Shown here piece after piece: positions 8,375 through 17,688 of a stretch of DNA of 64,000 bases. Each line of letters starts with the position of its first letter. The first letter of the stretch is position 1. A program made the translations under genes and the position numbers. Under the pieces are notes generated by a model. It was not told where the DNA came from. It ran no database searches and was given only the letters and a program-made list of their open reading frames with translations. The DNA comes from Clostridium yunnanense. Its GTDB lineage: Bacteria; Bacillota; Clostridia; Clostridiales; Clostridiaceae. The stretch covers positions 434,001-498,000 of the forward strand of contig NZ_JAENHN010000010.1 of NCBI RefSeq assembly GCF_016595795.1. Direction: 5' to 3'.

Positions 8375-9406
8375 ATGAATTCGGTTGAAAAGAGTGTGCG
8401 TGTTGAAAATAAAAAATCAAGGATGTTTATAGCAGCATCAATTATAATTGTTGGAGCAGTGGTCTTACTATTTGGTATAGGACTTTCTATGTCTCTTGGT
8501 GCAAAGAGTATAAGTTTATCAACGGTTTTTAGCAGTATGTTTGCTTCTAAGGATAATGTTGATTATCAAATAGTGAGAGATTTAAGAATGCCAAGAGCTA
8601 TTGCTGCAGCTTTAGTTGGTGGTTTTTTAGCGGTTTCTGGAGCTATAATGCAGGGGATTACAAGAAATCCTATAGCTGAACCTTCGATTATGGGGATAAC
8701 TCAAGGGGCTACCTTTACCGTTGCTATAGCGTTTTCTATGAGACTTAATGTAGGAAGCTTTGGGCTTATGATATTTGCTTTTTTAGGAGCTAGTATTAGT
8801 GGAATACTGGTTTATTTTTTGAGTTCAAGATCAATTAAGGGTACTGACCCAGTAAAGCTTGCTTTAGCAGGTACTGCAATAGGAACTCTTTTAATATCTT
8901 TAGCAACAGCTACTGCTATGTATTTTAACTTATCTCAGCAGTTAAGCTTTTGGATTGCAGGGGGACTCACTACTGCAAAGTGGCAGGGAGTTAAGCTTCT
9001 TGGAATGGTCGGAGTAGTTGGGATTATATCTGCAGTTTTATTATCTCCTAAGATAACTATCTTAAGTTTAGGTGAAGAAATAGCTATAGGCCTCGGACAA
9101 AAGACTAATTTAATAAGATTAATTGGTATTGTAATAGTTATTGTGCTTTGTGGAGCATCGGTTTCTATAGCTGGAAATGTGGCTTTTGTAGGACTTATAG
9201 TACCACAGATTGTTAAAGGTATGGTTGGACCTGATTATAAATACATCATTCCATGCTCCTTAATGCTAGGTGCAGCTTTAGTTGTTTATTGTGATATAGC
9301 AGCTAGAATGATAAATCAGCCTTATGAAACTCCAGTAGGTTCTTTGATAGCCCTAATCGGAGTGCCGTTCTTCATATATCTTGTAAGGAAAGGGGATAGA
9401 GTTTAA
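8375..9406 (+). CDS. Iron ABC transporter permease (FecCD family), first subunit
   Basis: A 343-residue polytopic protein of the FecCD/BtuC family, about 9-10 membrane helices. The signature DLRMPRAIAAALVGGFLAVSGAIMQGITRNPIAEPS (residues about 68-103) and the late GLIVPQIVK coupling helix segment that contacts the ATPase are clear. It has a 30-residue cytosolic N-terminal extension. The start follows GAGGGGG. Its stop codon overlaps the next permease start (TAATG), so the two subunits are made as a coupled heterodimer. Confidence 0.95.
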   Translation: MNSVEKSVRVENKKSRMFIAASIIIVGAVVLLFGIGLSMSLGAKSISLSTVFSSMFASKDNVDYQIVRDLRMPRAIAAALVGGFLAVSGAIMQGITRNPIAEPSIMGITQGATFTVAIAFSMRLNVGSFGLMIFAFLGASISGILVYFLSSRSIKGTDPVKLALAGTAIGTLLISLATATAMYFNLSQQLSFWIAGGLTTAKWQGVKLLGMVGVVGIISAVLLSPKITILSLGEEIAIGLGQKTNLIRLIGIVIVIVLCGASVSIAGNVAFVGLIVPQIVKGMVGPDYKYIIPCSLMLGAALVVYCDIAARMINQPYETPVGSLIALIGVPFFIYLVRKGDRV

Positions 9407-10422
9407 TGAATTTACTTAGAGGAAAAAATAGATTTAAATATATATCCCTAATATTAATAATTCTTATAATAGCAAGCGTTATTTTGAGTCTTAACTTGGG
9501 TTCATTTTCAATGGAACCTTTAGATGTTATAAAAACTCTCTTTGGACAAGGAAGTAAAAAAGAAGAATTAGTACTATTTACTCTTAGACTGCCTAGGATA
9601 GTGATTGCTATTTTAGTTGCCATTGGTCTGTCTACTTCAGGTGTAATACTTCAAGGAGTAACTAAAAACGATTTAGCGGACTCAGGAATACTTGGAATAG
9701 GTTCTGGAGCGGCCTTAGCTGTAGTAGTATATATATACTTTACCAGTGGAAACACCTATGCAACTTTAAGTGATTTAACCATATATACAATGCCATTAAT
9801 TGCTTTACTAGGAGGCTTTGTATCTTCTGCATTGATATACTCCTTGGCATGGAAAAAAGGAATCAATCCTTCAAGACTTATACTTATTGGAATTGGTATA
9901 AATTCTGCTTTTTCAGCAGCACTTATAATATTCCAGCTTAAGTTTACCACTCAAGAATTTAATAGAGTTATGATTTGGATATCAGGAAGTATTTGGGGTT
10001 CAAATTGGAAGTATGTGATGGCAGTAACGCCTTGGATAGTAGTATTTTTAGTTCTAACTTTATATAAAGCAAGATATCTTGATGTAATAAATTTAGGGGA
10101 TGAGTTATCCACTGGACTTGGAGTAAAGGTTGAAAAGGAGAGAAGAAAGCTGCTTGTATTTGCTGTTGCTTTGGCTGGAGCTGCCACAGCAGTTTCAGGA
10201 ACTATATCCTTCTTAGGACTTATAGCTCCGCATATAGGAAGAAGATTAGTTGGACCTAAGCATAAGGTCTTAATACCTACATCAGCTCTAATAAGTATAT
10301 TCTTATTTTTAGTATCTGATATGGTGGCTAAAAATCTATTAGCTCCAGTGGAGATACCGGTAGGTATAGTGATTTCTATTCTTGGAGTTCCATACTTCGT
10401 GTATTTAATGCTTAAGCAGTAG
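9406..10422 (+). CDS. Iron ABC transporter permease (FecCD family), second subunit
   Basis: A 338-residue FecCD permease with the family motif LRLPRIVIAILVAIGLSTSGVILQGVTKNDLADSGILG and the ATPase-contact segment GLIAPHIGRRLVG. About ten membrane helices. The ATG overlaps the previous stop by one base. Together with the preceding gene it forms the membrane channel for the siderophore or heme. The ATPase gene follows after a 247-bp gap carrying a short foldback repeat. Confidence 0.95.
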   Translation: MNLLRGKNRFKYISLILIILIIASVILSLNLGSFSMEPLDVIKTLFGQGSKKEELVLFTLRLPRIVIAILVAIGLSTSGVILQGVTKNDLADSGILGIGSGAALAVVVYIYFTSGNTYATLSDLTIYTMPLIALLGGFVSSALIYSLAWKKGINPSRLILIGIGINSAFSAALIIFQLKFTTQEFNRVMIWISGSIWGSNWKYVMAVTPWIVVFLVLTLYKARYLDVINLGDELSTGLGVKVEKERRKLLVFAVALAGAATAVSGTISFLGLIAPHIGRRLVGPKHKVLIPTSALISIFLFLVSDMVAKNLLAPVEIPVGIVISILGVPYFVYLMLKQ

Positions 10423-10437
10423 GCATAGTAAATATCG

Positions 10438-10501
10438 TATTGAAATTAAGTGGTTAGTCATCCTCATAGAGCATCTACTGTATAACCACTTAATTTCAAT
10501 A
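10438..10501 (+). repeat. Foldback repeat family 1, internally deleted copy B (64 bp)
   Basis: Perfect 19-bp terminal inverted repeats (10438-10456 and 10483-10501) around a 26-base centre that matches the right end of the full copies (CATAGAGCATCT). It begins 15 bases after the permease stop codon. Arms keep perfect pairing though their sequence differs from copy A (GTGGTTA instead of GCGTTACT). Confidence 0.8.
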
Positions 10502-10669
10502 ATTATCTTAAACATATTAAAATAATTAAATAAACATAAGGTTATGGTTAAGTAGTAAAGTGAAATAAAGATTTCAACACAGGAATCTAGTAAGTATGGA
10601 CTAAGAAGAGAATTTTATAAATTGCATGAGATAGAAACTAAAAGTAAAGTATAAAGCTGGAGGTTAGAA

Positions 10670-11467
10670 ATGGTTAACGCAAATGTGAATAGTATAAATA
10701 CAGAGAATTTAAATATATCTTACGGTAATTTAGATATAGTAAAAGGACTAAATCTTAATATACCTAAAGGAAAGATAACAACTATAATAGGGGCTAATGG
10801 ATGTGGTAAGTCTACTATTTTAAAAACTTTAGCAAGAATATTAGAACCAAAGAGTGGTGCTATTTATATAGACGGGAAAGATATAAAAAAGCAGGATTCT
10901 AAGGAAATAGCAAAGGTTATGGCTGTGCTTCCACAAAGTCCTCAAGCACCAAATGGACTTTTAGTAGAAGAGCTTGTGGCATATGGTAGATTTCCTCATC
11001 AAAGTGGTTTTGGAAAGCTTCAAAAGGAAGATAGGGAGATAATTGACTGGGCTTTAGAGGTTACAGGAATGAAGGAATTTAAGGAAAGACCAATAGAAGC
11101 TTTATCCGGTGGACAAAGACAAAGAGTTTGGATTTCAATGGCTCTAGCTCAGCAAACAGACATTTTATTATTAGATGAGCCTACAACTTATTTAGACTTA
11201 GCACATCAGCTAGAAATATTAGAACTTCTAAAAGATTTGAATAAAAAACAAAATAGAACAATAGTAATGGTAATCCATGAGCTTAACAATGCAGCTCGCT
11301 TCGCTGATTATATGGTTGGGGTAAAAGAGGGGAAAATAGTTTGTGACGGATCACCTGAAGAGGTTATGACTAAAGAAAACCTTAAAGTACTATTTAATAT
11401 TGATGCGGAGATTGTAAAAGACCCAAGAGAAAATAAACCGGTGTGTATAACCTATGATTTACTTTAA
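10670..11467 (+). CDS. Iron ABC transporter ATP-binding protein (FepC/FhuC type)
   Basis: A 265-residue ABC ATPase energising the preceding permeases. Walker A GANGCGKST (about 41-49), Q-loop LPQSPQ, signature LSGGQRQR, Walker B ILLLDEPTTYLD and the switch histidine in VIHELNNA are all intact. The ATG follows TGGAGG. The last codons of the gene form the left arm of its terminator. It probably shares the Fur-controlled transcript, but the 247-bp gap could also hold a weak promoter. Confidence 0.95.
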   Translation: MVNANVNSINTENLNISYGNLDIVKGLNLNIPKGKITTIIGANGCGKSTILKTLARILEPKSGAIYIDGKDIKKQDSKEIAKVMAVLPQSPQAPNGLLVEELVAYGRFPHQSGFGKLQKEDREIIDWALEVTGMKEFKERPIEALSGGQRQRVWISMALAQQTDILLLDEPTTYLDLAHQLEILELLKDLNKKQNRTIVMVIHELNNAARFADYMVGVKEGKIVCDGSPEEVMTKENLKVLFNIDAEIVKDPRENKPVCITYDLL

Positions 11468-11487
11468 AATCATAGGTTATTTTTTAT
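11449..11487 (+). terminator. Rho-independent terminator overlapping the ATPase stop
   Basis: AACCTATGATTT pairs perfectly with AAATCATAGGTT, followed by ATTTTTTATT. The left arm encodes the last residues of the ATPase. Confidence 0.9.
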
Positions 11488-11682
11488 TCTTTAAAAGAAT
11501 TTATAATTTAAGTATATATGTAGATAAAGGTATACCAGTTGAATCCGTATTCCGATATGCAACATATCGATAAAACGAAACAACTTACATATCAAATAAT
11601 GTAGCTTACTATATAGGATGTTGAATGTAGAGAGCTACTAACATATACTGAAAATATAGAAAGAAGTGAGGGGGAAAGCCAG

Positions 11683-12120
11683 TTGAAAGTAACCATTGAA
11701 AATATCCCTGACGGAAGTGAGCCAGAAATAATAATAAGATGCAATGAACTTGATGAATCGTTATTGCAGATGATTCATTATATAAAAGCCTCATCTAAAA
11801 GGATTATTGGGCTTACAGGATTACAAATGCATGTTATAAATCCTAAAGATGTTTTTTATTTCGAATCAGTAGATAATAAAGTATTTATTTACTGTAAAGA
11901 AAAGGTTTTCGAATCTAAGCTTAGACTTTATGAGATTGAGACAGAATATGAGAATTTTGGTTTTTTTAGAGCATCAAAATCTACTATCCTTAATATTTCA
12001 AAAATAGAATCTGTGAGTCCGATTTTTTATGGCAGATTTGAAGCTTTGTTACAAAATGGAGAAAAGGTATATATATCTAGGCAGTATGTTCCAATACTAA
12101 AAAAAGAATTAGGATTATAA
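11683..12120 (+). CDS. LytTR-domain DNA-binding regulator
   Basis: A 145-residue protein lacking a receiver domain. Residues 45-145 form a LytTR domain (INPKDVFYFESVDNKVFIYCKEKVFESK ... FFRASKSTILNISKIESVSPIFYGRFEALLQNGEKVYISRQYVPILKKEL). The start is TTG at 11683, nine bases after GAGGGGGA. It is followed 12 bases on by a DUF3021 gene; such LytTR/DUF3021 pairs are frequent in Firmicutes, where the membrane protein is thought to inhibit or tune the regulator. The signal is unknown. Confidence 0.88.
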   Translation: MKVTIENIPDGSEPEIIIRCNELDESLLQMIHYIKASSKRIIGLTGLQMHVINPKDVFYFESVDNKVFIYCKEKVFESKLRLYEIETEYENFGFFRASKSTILNISKIESVSPIFYGRFEALLQNGEKVYISRQYVPILKKELGL

Positions 12121-12132
12121 GGAGGCCACATT

Positions 12133-12576
12133 ATGAAAATTAGTGAGTATTTGAAAATTATGTTGAAAGACTTTTTTAAAGCTTTTGGGTTTTTGATGAT
12201 TATTGTTACAATATATTTAAGTAGTAACTCTATAACAATTCTTGGAACTTCACTACTTTGGCAAATTATATTATTGAGTTCAGGATATGTATTTTTCAAG
12301 TTTGCCTTTGTAAATAAGTATGATTTAGATAAAAAGACTCAAAACATTAACCTGTTTATCTGTTCTACACTTGCAGATGTTGTTATATTGGTCTGGCTAT
12401 GGCTATTCAGTCCAAATAGAGCGGTTGACAGTAGTACTATGATATTATATGCGATCATAATTTTTTCTGTTAAAGTATTGGTTTTTTCGATGATGCATAT
12501 AGACGGCCAGGCACAGGCAAAGCAACTTAATGAAAAATTGAATGAATATAAAAAAGGGGCAAAAAGTAAGCTTTAA
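12133..12576 (+). CDS. DUF3021 four-helix membrane protein
   Basis: A 147-residue protein with four predicted membrane helices (about 16-33, 40-58, 70-90, 99-120) and a charged cytosolic tail (QAKQLNEKLNEYKKGAKSKL). The pattern and the position next to a LytTR regulator identify DUF3021. ATG follows AAGGAGG. Likely the membrane partner of the LytTR protein; mechanism inferred only. Confidence 0.82.
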   Translation: MKISEYLKIMLKDFFKAFGFLMIIVTIYLSSNSITILGTSLLWQIILLSSGYVFFKFAFVNKYDLDKKTQNINLFICSTLADVVILVWLWLFSPNRAVDSSTMILYAIIIFSVKVLVFSMMHIDGQAQAKQLNEKLNEYKKGAKSKL

Positions 12577-12635
12577 TGAGAGTTTAAGCTTTTGGTTGTA
12601 CTATATAACTCCAGTAAAGAGCGCATAAAGTCTGG

Positions 12636-12680
12636 GAAGTAAGGAATCTTTGAAAAAGAAACTTTACTTCTTATTTTTTT
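12636..12680 (+). terminator. Rho-independent terminator
   Basis: GAAGTAAGG pairs with CTTTACTTC around an inner TTTG...AAAG helix, then TTATTTTTTT. Ends the LytTR/DUF3021 operon. Confidence 0.7.
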
Positions 12681-12693
12681 ATCCATAGTTCCT

Positions 12694-12759
12694 TGCCTTA
12701 AGGTACATAACATTCTGCCCCAAGGTACAATTGTTGGCGTCATTTATCACATGTAATAT
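12694..12759 (+). promoter_or_regulatory. SDR promoter with 22-bp-spaced direct repeats (NarL-type regulon box)
   Basis: Direct repeats TGCCTTAAGGTACA (12694-12707) and TGCCCCAAGGTACA (12716-12729) are 22 bp apart. One base later comes TTGTTG (12731-12736), 17 bp and TAATAT (12754-12759). The same arrangement recurs at 17392-17457 and, with one box, at 17588-17631. This placement is that of a class II activator site abutting -35. Confidence 0.75.
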
Positions 12760-12901
12760 AAAGGTATAGCAGTTATCAATAAAGATAAGATAAAAAGCAG
12801 TATAATAATGTTTTTGGGTATAAGAAGATAATTGAACCAAAGACAAAGACTGGCGAGTGTGTAAGAATAGATAAAAATTATTGAATGGAGGATAATTTAT
12901 T

Positions 12902-13702
12902 ATGAAGGTAGCAAATAAAAATATAATAGTAACTGGTGGAGGAAATGGTGTAGGAAGAGAACTGGTTCTTAATTTATTATCAAAAGGGGCAAGAGTTATA
13001 GCAGTGGATATAAATCAAGCTGGACTTCAAGAAACCTTTAGAATTTCAGGTGATAATGAAAGATTATTAACTAGGGTTGTGGATATTACAGATAAGGAAG
13101 CCGTATCTAACTTTGCGGAAGATATCATTTCAAAGCTTGGACATATTGACGGAGTGATTAATAATGCAGGAATTATTCAACCTTTTATAAACTTAAAGGA
13201 CTTAAGTCTAGAACAGATAGATAAAGTAATGAGTGTCAATTTTTACGGTACTTTATATATGACTAAGGCATTTTTAAATCACTTATTGACTAGACCAGAG
13301 GGACACATTGTTAATATTGCAAGTATGGGAGGATTTCTTCCAGTCCCTGGACAAAGCTCCTATGGTTCTTCAAAGGCAGCGGTTAAGTTAATGACTGAAG
13401 GCTTATATTCAGAACTACTAGATACAAATGTAAATGTCAGCCTTGTATTTCCAGGGGCAATGGCTACAGACATAAAGAAGAATTCAAAACTTACTGATAA
13501 GGGAGTCACAGAGAAAGAAAAAAGTTCTAAAATGCTACTTAAACCAGATACTGCGGCAGAATTAATTATCAAAGGTATGGAAAAGAATAAGTATCGCTTT
13601 TGTATCGGCAAAGATGCTAAAGCTATGAATTTTCTTTATAGCATAAATCCAGGCTTTGCAACTCGATTAATTAAACGTGTTATGGGATCGAAAGAACACT
13701 AG
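12902..13702 (+). CDS. Short-chain dehydrogenase/reductase (SDR)
   Basis: A 266-residue classical SDR oxidoreductase. The cofactor-binding TGGGNGVG motif (residues 11-18), an acidic residue at the end of strand two (VAVDIN, suggesting NAD over NADP), the NNAG motif, the catalytic Ser in NIASMGG and the YGSSK catalytic pair are all present. A hydrophobic C-terminal extension may associate with lipid. ATG follows TGGAGGA. The gene is monocistronic, but its promoter carries the motif shared with the MMPL exporter and the kinase, so it may act on the same membrane or lipid stress. Substrate unknown. Confidence 0.9.
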   Translation: MKVANKNIIVTGGGNGVGRELVLNLLSKGARVIAVDINQAGLQETFRISGDNERLLTRVVDITDKEAVSNFAEDIISKLGHIDGVINNAGIIQPFINLKDLSLEQIDKVMSVNFYGTLYMTKAFLNHLLTRPEGHIVNIASMGGFLPVPGQSSYGSSKAAVKLMTEGLYSELLDTNVNVSLVFPGAMATDIKKNSKLTDKGVTEKEKSSKMLLKPDTAAELIIKGMEKNKYRFCIGKDAKAMNFLYSINPGFATRLIKRVMGSKEH

Positions 13703-13781
13703 ATAAATTGATTATTGCAAGAAAGTACTCTGATTAAATATAACATCATTCAAAATGTTTGTATTAAAAGTATATTATTAT

Positions 13782-13819
13782 AAAGATCTATAGAGTAACT
13801 AATCTATAGGTCTTTATTA
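13782..13819 (+). terminator. Rho-independent terminator
   Basis: AAAGATCTATAGA pairs with TCTATAGGTCTTT, followed by a T/A-rich run; ends the SDR gene. Confidence 0.75.
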
Positions 13820-13901
13820 ATTTATATGAAGTTAATTTGCAAGCTTTTGGAGTAGTTAAGTTTAATCTGTTTTAATATATAAGGGATGTATTCTACAAAA
13901 A

Positions 13902-13955
13902 AAGAGGCCACAGAATATCTAATAAGTTATTAGTTTATTCTGTAGCTATTTTTAA
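13902..13955. terminator. Bidirectional terminator
   Basis: GCCACAGAATA pairs with TATTCTGTAGC. A T run follows on the plus strand (TATTTTT) and a seven-T run on the minus strand, so it can serve both the SDR gene and the convergent MMPL gene. Confidence 0.8.
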
Positions 13956-14035
13956 AATTCTATATAGGTTGATCACTTCGTAATAAATTTATTGTTTTTA
14001 AATTCTCTAACCAGAACCAGTTATAGTTTTAGAAA

Positions 14036-17000
14036 TTATGCTACTTTTCTATCTTTACTTAGCTCTTTCTTATTTCTTGAGAATATATTTGTTAAAGTAC
14101 TTGGAAGTGCAATCATTGCTGGTAAGAATATAGGAAGTAGTATGAAGCAGAGCACTACAAGACCTACAATTACAGCAACTGCTAGTTCAGATAAAAGTAC
14201 TAATCCAGAAGGCATAAGTGTAGCAAAAGTACCTCCAAGAATTATTACAGCTGACATTACAACGCCACCGATATGCTTAGAAGCTAAAACTATTGCTTCT
14301 TTATTAGACATATTAGGATACTCTTTAAAGCGCATCATAACGAATATACTATAGTCCACTCCTAATGCTACTATTATTATAAAGGAGAAGAATGGAACGA
14401 AGGAGGATATACCCTCTAAACCTTTAATATTTATAAAAATAAAGTCTAATATATACATTGCAGCATAATATGCTCCTAATAATGAAGCGGTTATTACAGC
14501 TGGTTCCCAGATTGATCTTATAACAAGAAGCAACACAAGGAAAACACCTATAATTACTACAATTGTTGTTTTATTTAGATCTCTGCTCAAGACATTATTC
14601 ATATCGTTTGTTGTAGAACTTGGACCTGATACCCCAGTTTTAGCATCAGATAGTATTGAAGCTTTAAGGGTAGCTGAGGTAACGCTGTTTATTTTTTCGA
14701 CGATATCACATGCTTTTTCTGAATATGGATCAGCATCTAAAATAACTGTTAATTTAGTGATATTTCTATCTTTAGACATAAACATATCTAAGGCTTTCTT
14801 GAAGTCAGAATTAGTTAAAGCTTCCTTTGGAATGTAGAAGGTTTTATTGCTATTAAGCTGTGTCAAGAAACCATTTGTCTTATCCAAACCATCTGATATT
14901 TGACTTAAGCCTCCATTAATATCTGATAGTTTTTGCCCAAAAGTACTGAAGCCATTAAGCCCTTCAACTAATTTCTGTTGTCCTGTTTTCATCTGACCAA
15001 GTCCGTTAGCTACACTATTCATATTTGTAACTATTGTACCTATTCCAGAAGCGGTTTTTCCAAGACCTTCTTGTAGTTTTTTCAAACCATCAGACATTTG
15101 AGCTAAGCCAGTACTCATTTGCGAAAGTGCTTTATTTGCTGTACCAAAACCTTCTGTTGCAGCATTGTAGTTAGAATTTAAGGTCTGGATTCCCTCAGGA
15201 GTAATTTGATTTAGTGATTCTGACAACTGTTCTATAGTTTTCTTTAATCCTATATAGTTAGGGTCAGTACTAGAATTTGGATAGTTATTACCTAAGGTAT
15301 TTACCATAGTTTGCATTTGAGTTAAGGCGCTTTTAACTCCAAGAAGAGCCTTGGCAGCACCCTGGTAGTGAGATCCCATCTCTTTATAACCTGATTGCAT
15401 TTTTGTAAAGTTATCAGATAGTTGACCTAGCCCACTACTCATCTTATTAAGATGAGTTTGGATAGCTTCAATACCACTACTTATACTTTGCGATTCGCTT
15501 GAACCCCCGTCTAGACCCTTTTGAATCTGAGTAAGCCCATTTCCTAGGGCAACAACACCATCTTGAAGTTTGGCGGTTCCATCTACCATTTGGCTAACCT
15601 GTGAAAAGTCTGCTGAAGTAAGTTTATCAGAGGCTAGCTTTAAACCATCATTTATCTGGTCAACTCCATCTTTAGTCTTAGACATTCCGTCAGTAACTGA
15701 AGGCATTTGACCGCTAATATAGAAACCATCAATTTGCTTACCTTCTGGTTGAGAAACAGAAGAAACCTTGCTTACACCTTTGATATCCTTTATTCTTTCT
15801 GTCAAATTATCTATCACTGCAAAGGACTCGTTGTTATCTAAAGCTTTATCATATTCAATTGCTACAGTAGCAGGCATAGCCTGACCCTTACCGAAATGCT
15901 CAGCTATAAGATTAAAACCTTTAGAAGAAGGTTGTGAATCGCCAAGTTCTCCTACAGTATCAAAGTTAAGCTTTTGTTGGTGAAAATATATAGTTGGCAA
16001 TATCATTAAAAATACAATTAAAACCGATACTACTGGGTGTTTTGTTGCAAAGGTTGAGGTCTTGCCCCAGAATTTATTTTCACCATGACCGCTGATTTTC
16101 TTTGAAGGCCAGAAAAGTTTATTACCTAAAAGCTTCATCATAAAAGGTGTTAAGGTTAAAATCTCAAGTAATAGCACTGCAACACCTATAACTACAACGA
16201 CACCAGATTGATAAGTTGGTGATTCTGCAAACATTAAGCTAAGGAAGGCTATAAATACAGTAAGTATACTGAAAGCAATTGTTTTACCTGCAGTCTTGTA
16301 GGTATTTACTATAGCATCATCTATAGAGTAGCCCTGTGATAACTCTTCCTTAAATCTATTGAACAGAAGAATATTGTAGTCAGTTCCTATACCGAAAAGT
16401 ATTAGTATAAGAAGCATCTGGGTAAGACTTGTCACTGGAAAGCTGGCTTTATCGATTAACTGAGCAGCAATTCCCATAGAGCACATGTAGGAGAAGGCAA
16501 CTGCTATTAAGGATACCAACGGAGTAACCACTGATCTAAACATTATTATAAGTACCACTAAGATAAATATAACTGTTAGTGCAGCACTTTTTTCAACTCC
16601 AGATTCAGCGGATCTTTGATAGTCATCATTTATAAAATCTTCTCCACTAAGGTAGTATTCTGATTTTACATTGGAGAGTTTATTATCTAATTGCTTCTTT
16701 ATTTCATCTACTTCTCTTGATTTTTTATCAAGCTTGAAGCTGACCATTAGAGTTGTGCCATCTTTAGAAATTAAAGAATCTTTTGCTTCAGGCATACTAA
16801 AGGGATCAATCATACTATTTATGCCTAATTCATCACCGCTGTCAGTCAATGATTTTACACTCTCACTAATTTGTTTCATTTCATCATCTGAAATTTTATT
16901 TTTATCATAAAAAACTATTATGTCATTGCTACCTTTAGTTGTATCCATCTTGCTAACTATAGAGTCGGCAATTACCGAAGGGCTATCATTACTTAGGACC

Positions 17001-17116
17001 TTTTGTCCCTTTACTCTAAGTATTGCATTGATGTCTGGCTGAAATGCTGCGAGTAGAACTGTTGCTATAAGCCAAACAGCAAAGATAAAATAACGACCTT
17101 TTATTATCTTTCTCAT
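14036..17116 (-). CDS. MMPL/RND-family exporter
   Basis: A 1026-residue membrane transporter of the MMPL type: twelve predicted helices in two bundles (helix 1 near the N terminus, five near residues 175-345, then one near 355-375 and five near 845-1015) with an external loop after each first helix. The second loop (about 480-810) is unusually long and built from heptad-like GLxQMSxGLxQ repeats, probably coiled coil, as in YhgE/YdgH-type proteins. The conserved FGIGTDYNILLFNR and ALGVDYSIFVMMRFKE segments carry the proton-relay Asp-Tyr pairs. It likely exports lipids or antimicrobials. A TetR-type palindrome sits before the start and a NarL-type regulon box further upstream. Confidence 0.9.
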   Translation of the reverse strand: MRKIIKGRYFIFAVWLIATVLLAAFQPDINAILRVKGQKVLSNDSPSVIADSIVSKMDTTKGSNDIIVFYDKNKISDDEMKQISESVKSLTDSGDELGINSMIDPFSMPEAKDSLISKDGTTLMVSFKLDKKSREVDEIKKQLDNKLSNVKSEYYLSGEDFINDDYQRSAESGVEKSAALTVIFILVVLIIMFRSVVTPLVSLIAVAFSYMCSMGIAAQLIDKASFPVTSLTQMLLILILFGIGTDYNILLFNRFKEELSQGYSIDDAIVNTYKTAGKTIAFSILTVFIAFLSLMFAESPTYQSGVVVVIGVAVLLLEILTLTPFMMKLLGNKLFWPSKKISGHGENKFWGKTSTFATKHPVVSVLIVFLMILPTIYFHQQKLNFDTVGELGDSQPSSKGFNLIAEHFGKGQAMPATVAIEYDKALDNNESFAVIDNLTERIKDIKGVSKVSSVSQPEGKQIDGFYISGQMPSVTDGMSKTKDGVDQINDGLKLASDKLTSADFSQVSQMVDGTAKLQDGVVALGNGLTQIQKGLDGGSSESQSISSGIEAIQTHLNKMSSGLGQLSDNFTKMQSGYKEMGSHYQGAAKALLGVKSALTQMQTMVNTLGNNYPNSSTDPNYIGLKKTIEQLSESLNQITPEGIQTLNSNYNAATEGFGTANKALSQMSTGLAQMSDGLKKLQEGLGKTASGIGTIVTNMNSVANGLGQMKTGQQKLVEGLNGFSTFGQKLSDINGGLSQISDGLDKTNGFLTQLNSNKTFYIPKEALTNSDFKKALDMFMSKDRNITKLTVILDADPYSEKACDIVEKINSVTSATLKASILSDAKTGVSGPSSTTNDMNNVLSRDLNKTTIVVIIGVFLVLLLVIRSIWEPAVITASLLGAYYAAMYILDFIFINIKGLEGISSFVPFFSFIIIVALGVDYSIFVMMRFKEYPNMSNKEAIVLASKHIGGVVMSAVIILGGTFATLMPSGLVLLSELAVAVIVGLVVLCFILLPIFLPAMIALPSTLTNIFSRNKKELSKDRKVA

Positions 17117-17136
17117 ATATTATTCCTCCCATTGAC

Positions 17137-17158
17137 ATAAATGTAAGTGAACATTTAT
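17137..17158 (-). promoter_or_regulatory. TetR-like operator upstream of the MMPL gene
   Basis: ATAAATGT-N6-ACATTTAT is a perfect inverted repeat 21 bases before the start codon. On the minus strand TTTCAT-17-TATATA lies just upstream, so the palindrome covers the start of transcription. TetR/AcrR repressors often flank such exporters; none is encoded in this window. Confidence 0.55.
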
Positions 17159-17391
17159 TCAGTGTTATATATAATGTCATTTAGCTTATTATGAAATGCT
17201 GCAATCTTTTTGAAGCTATGTTCATCTATAAAATAGAAAGAATAACCTCTAAATTTAGATATAATTAATGAAATAAATACAAATTAAAAATGAGGTTAAG
17301 TTATAAGGTTTAATTGAAGATCACGATAACATCAAAGTATTCATCCTTTAATAAATAAATTTTTCATAAGGCTAAAATAGATTATGAATTA

Positions 17392-17457
17392 AGTATAGGT
17401 TCAGTTTATAAGAGCAACAATTGTACCTTAGGGCAGAAGGATATGTACTTTTAGGCA
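17392..17457 (-). promoter_or_regulatory. Distal MMPL promoter with 22-bp-spaced direct repeats (NarL-type regulon box)
   Basis: Read on the minus strand: TGCCTAAAAGTACA (17444-17457) and TGCCCTAAGGTACA (17422-17435), 22 bp apart, then TTGTTG (17415-17420), 17 bp, TATACT (17392-17397). It is nearly identical in layout to the SDR promoter. The leader to the MMPL start would be about 270 bases. Confidence 0.7.
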
Positions 17458-17587
17458 GGAACTATTATGAATCTGAAATTAGTTAGTGAGTTTGGCTGTT
17501 ATAATATATTAATCAATTAAGTATTATAAAGTTATAACTTACTCGGAGATAGTATTGGAGTAATGCTACCGTTAGATAATTGCAAGT

Positions 17588-17631
17588 TGCCCAAAGGTAC
17601 AATTGTTAAAGAAATGAATTTATTATAAGAT
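17588..17631 (+). promoter_or_regulatory. Kinase/regulator promoter with regulon box
   Basis: TGCCCAAAGGTACA (17588-17601), one base, TTGTTA (17603-17608), 17 bp, TAAGAT (17626-17631). Only one clear box is visible here. Its presence suggests positive autoregulation of the two-component operon. Confidence 0.65.
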
Positions 17632-17688
17632 AGGTATTAATATTAAAGTATACATATATTTGACCTTATAAAAAGGAAGGTGCTAGCT

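Noticed and set aside
13992-14354. 120-codon plus-strand frame at the MMPL 3' end
   Set aside because: Antisense to the conserved last helices of the exporter; no translation signal.
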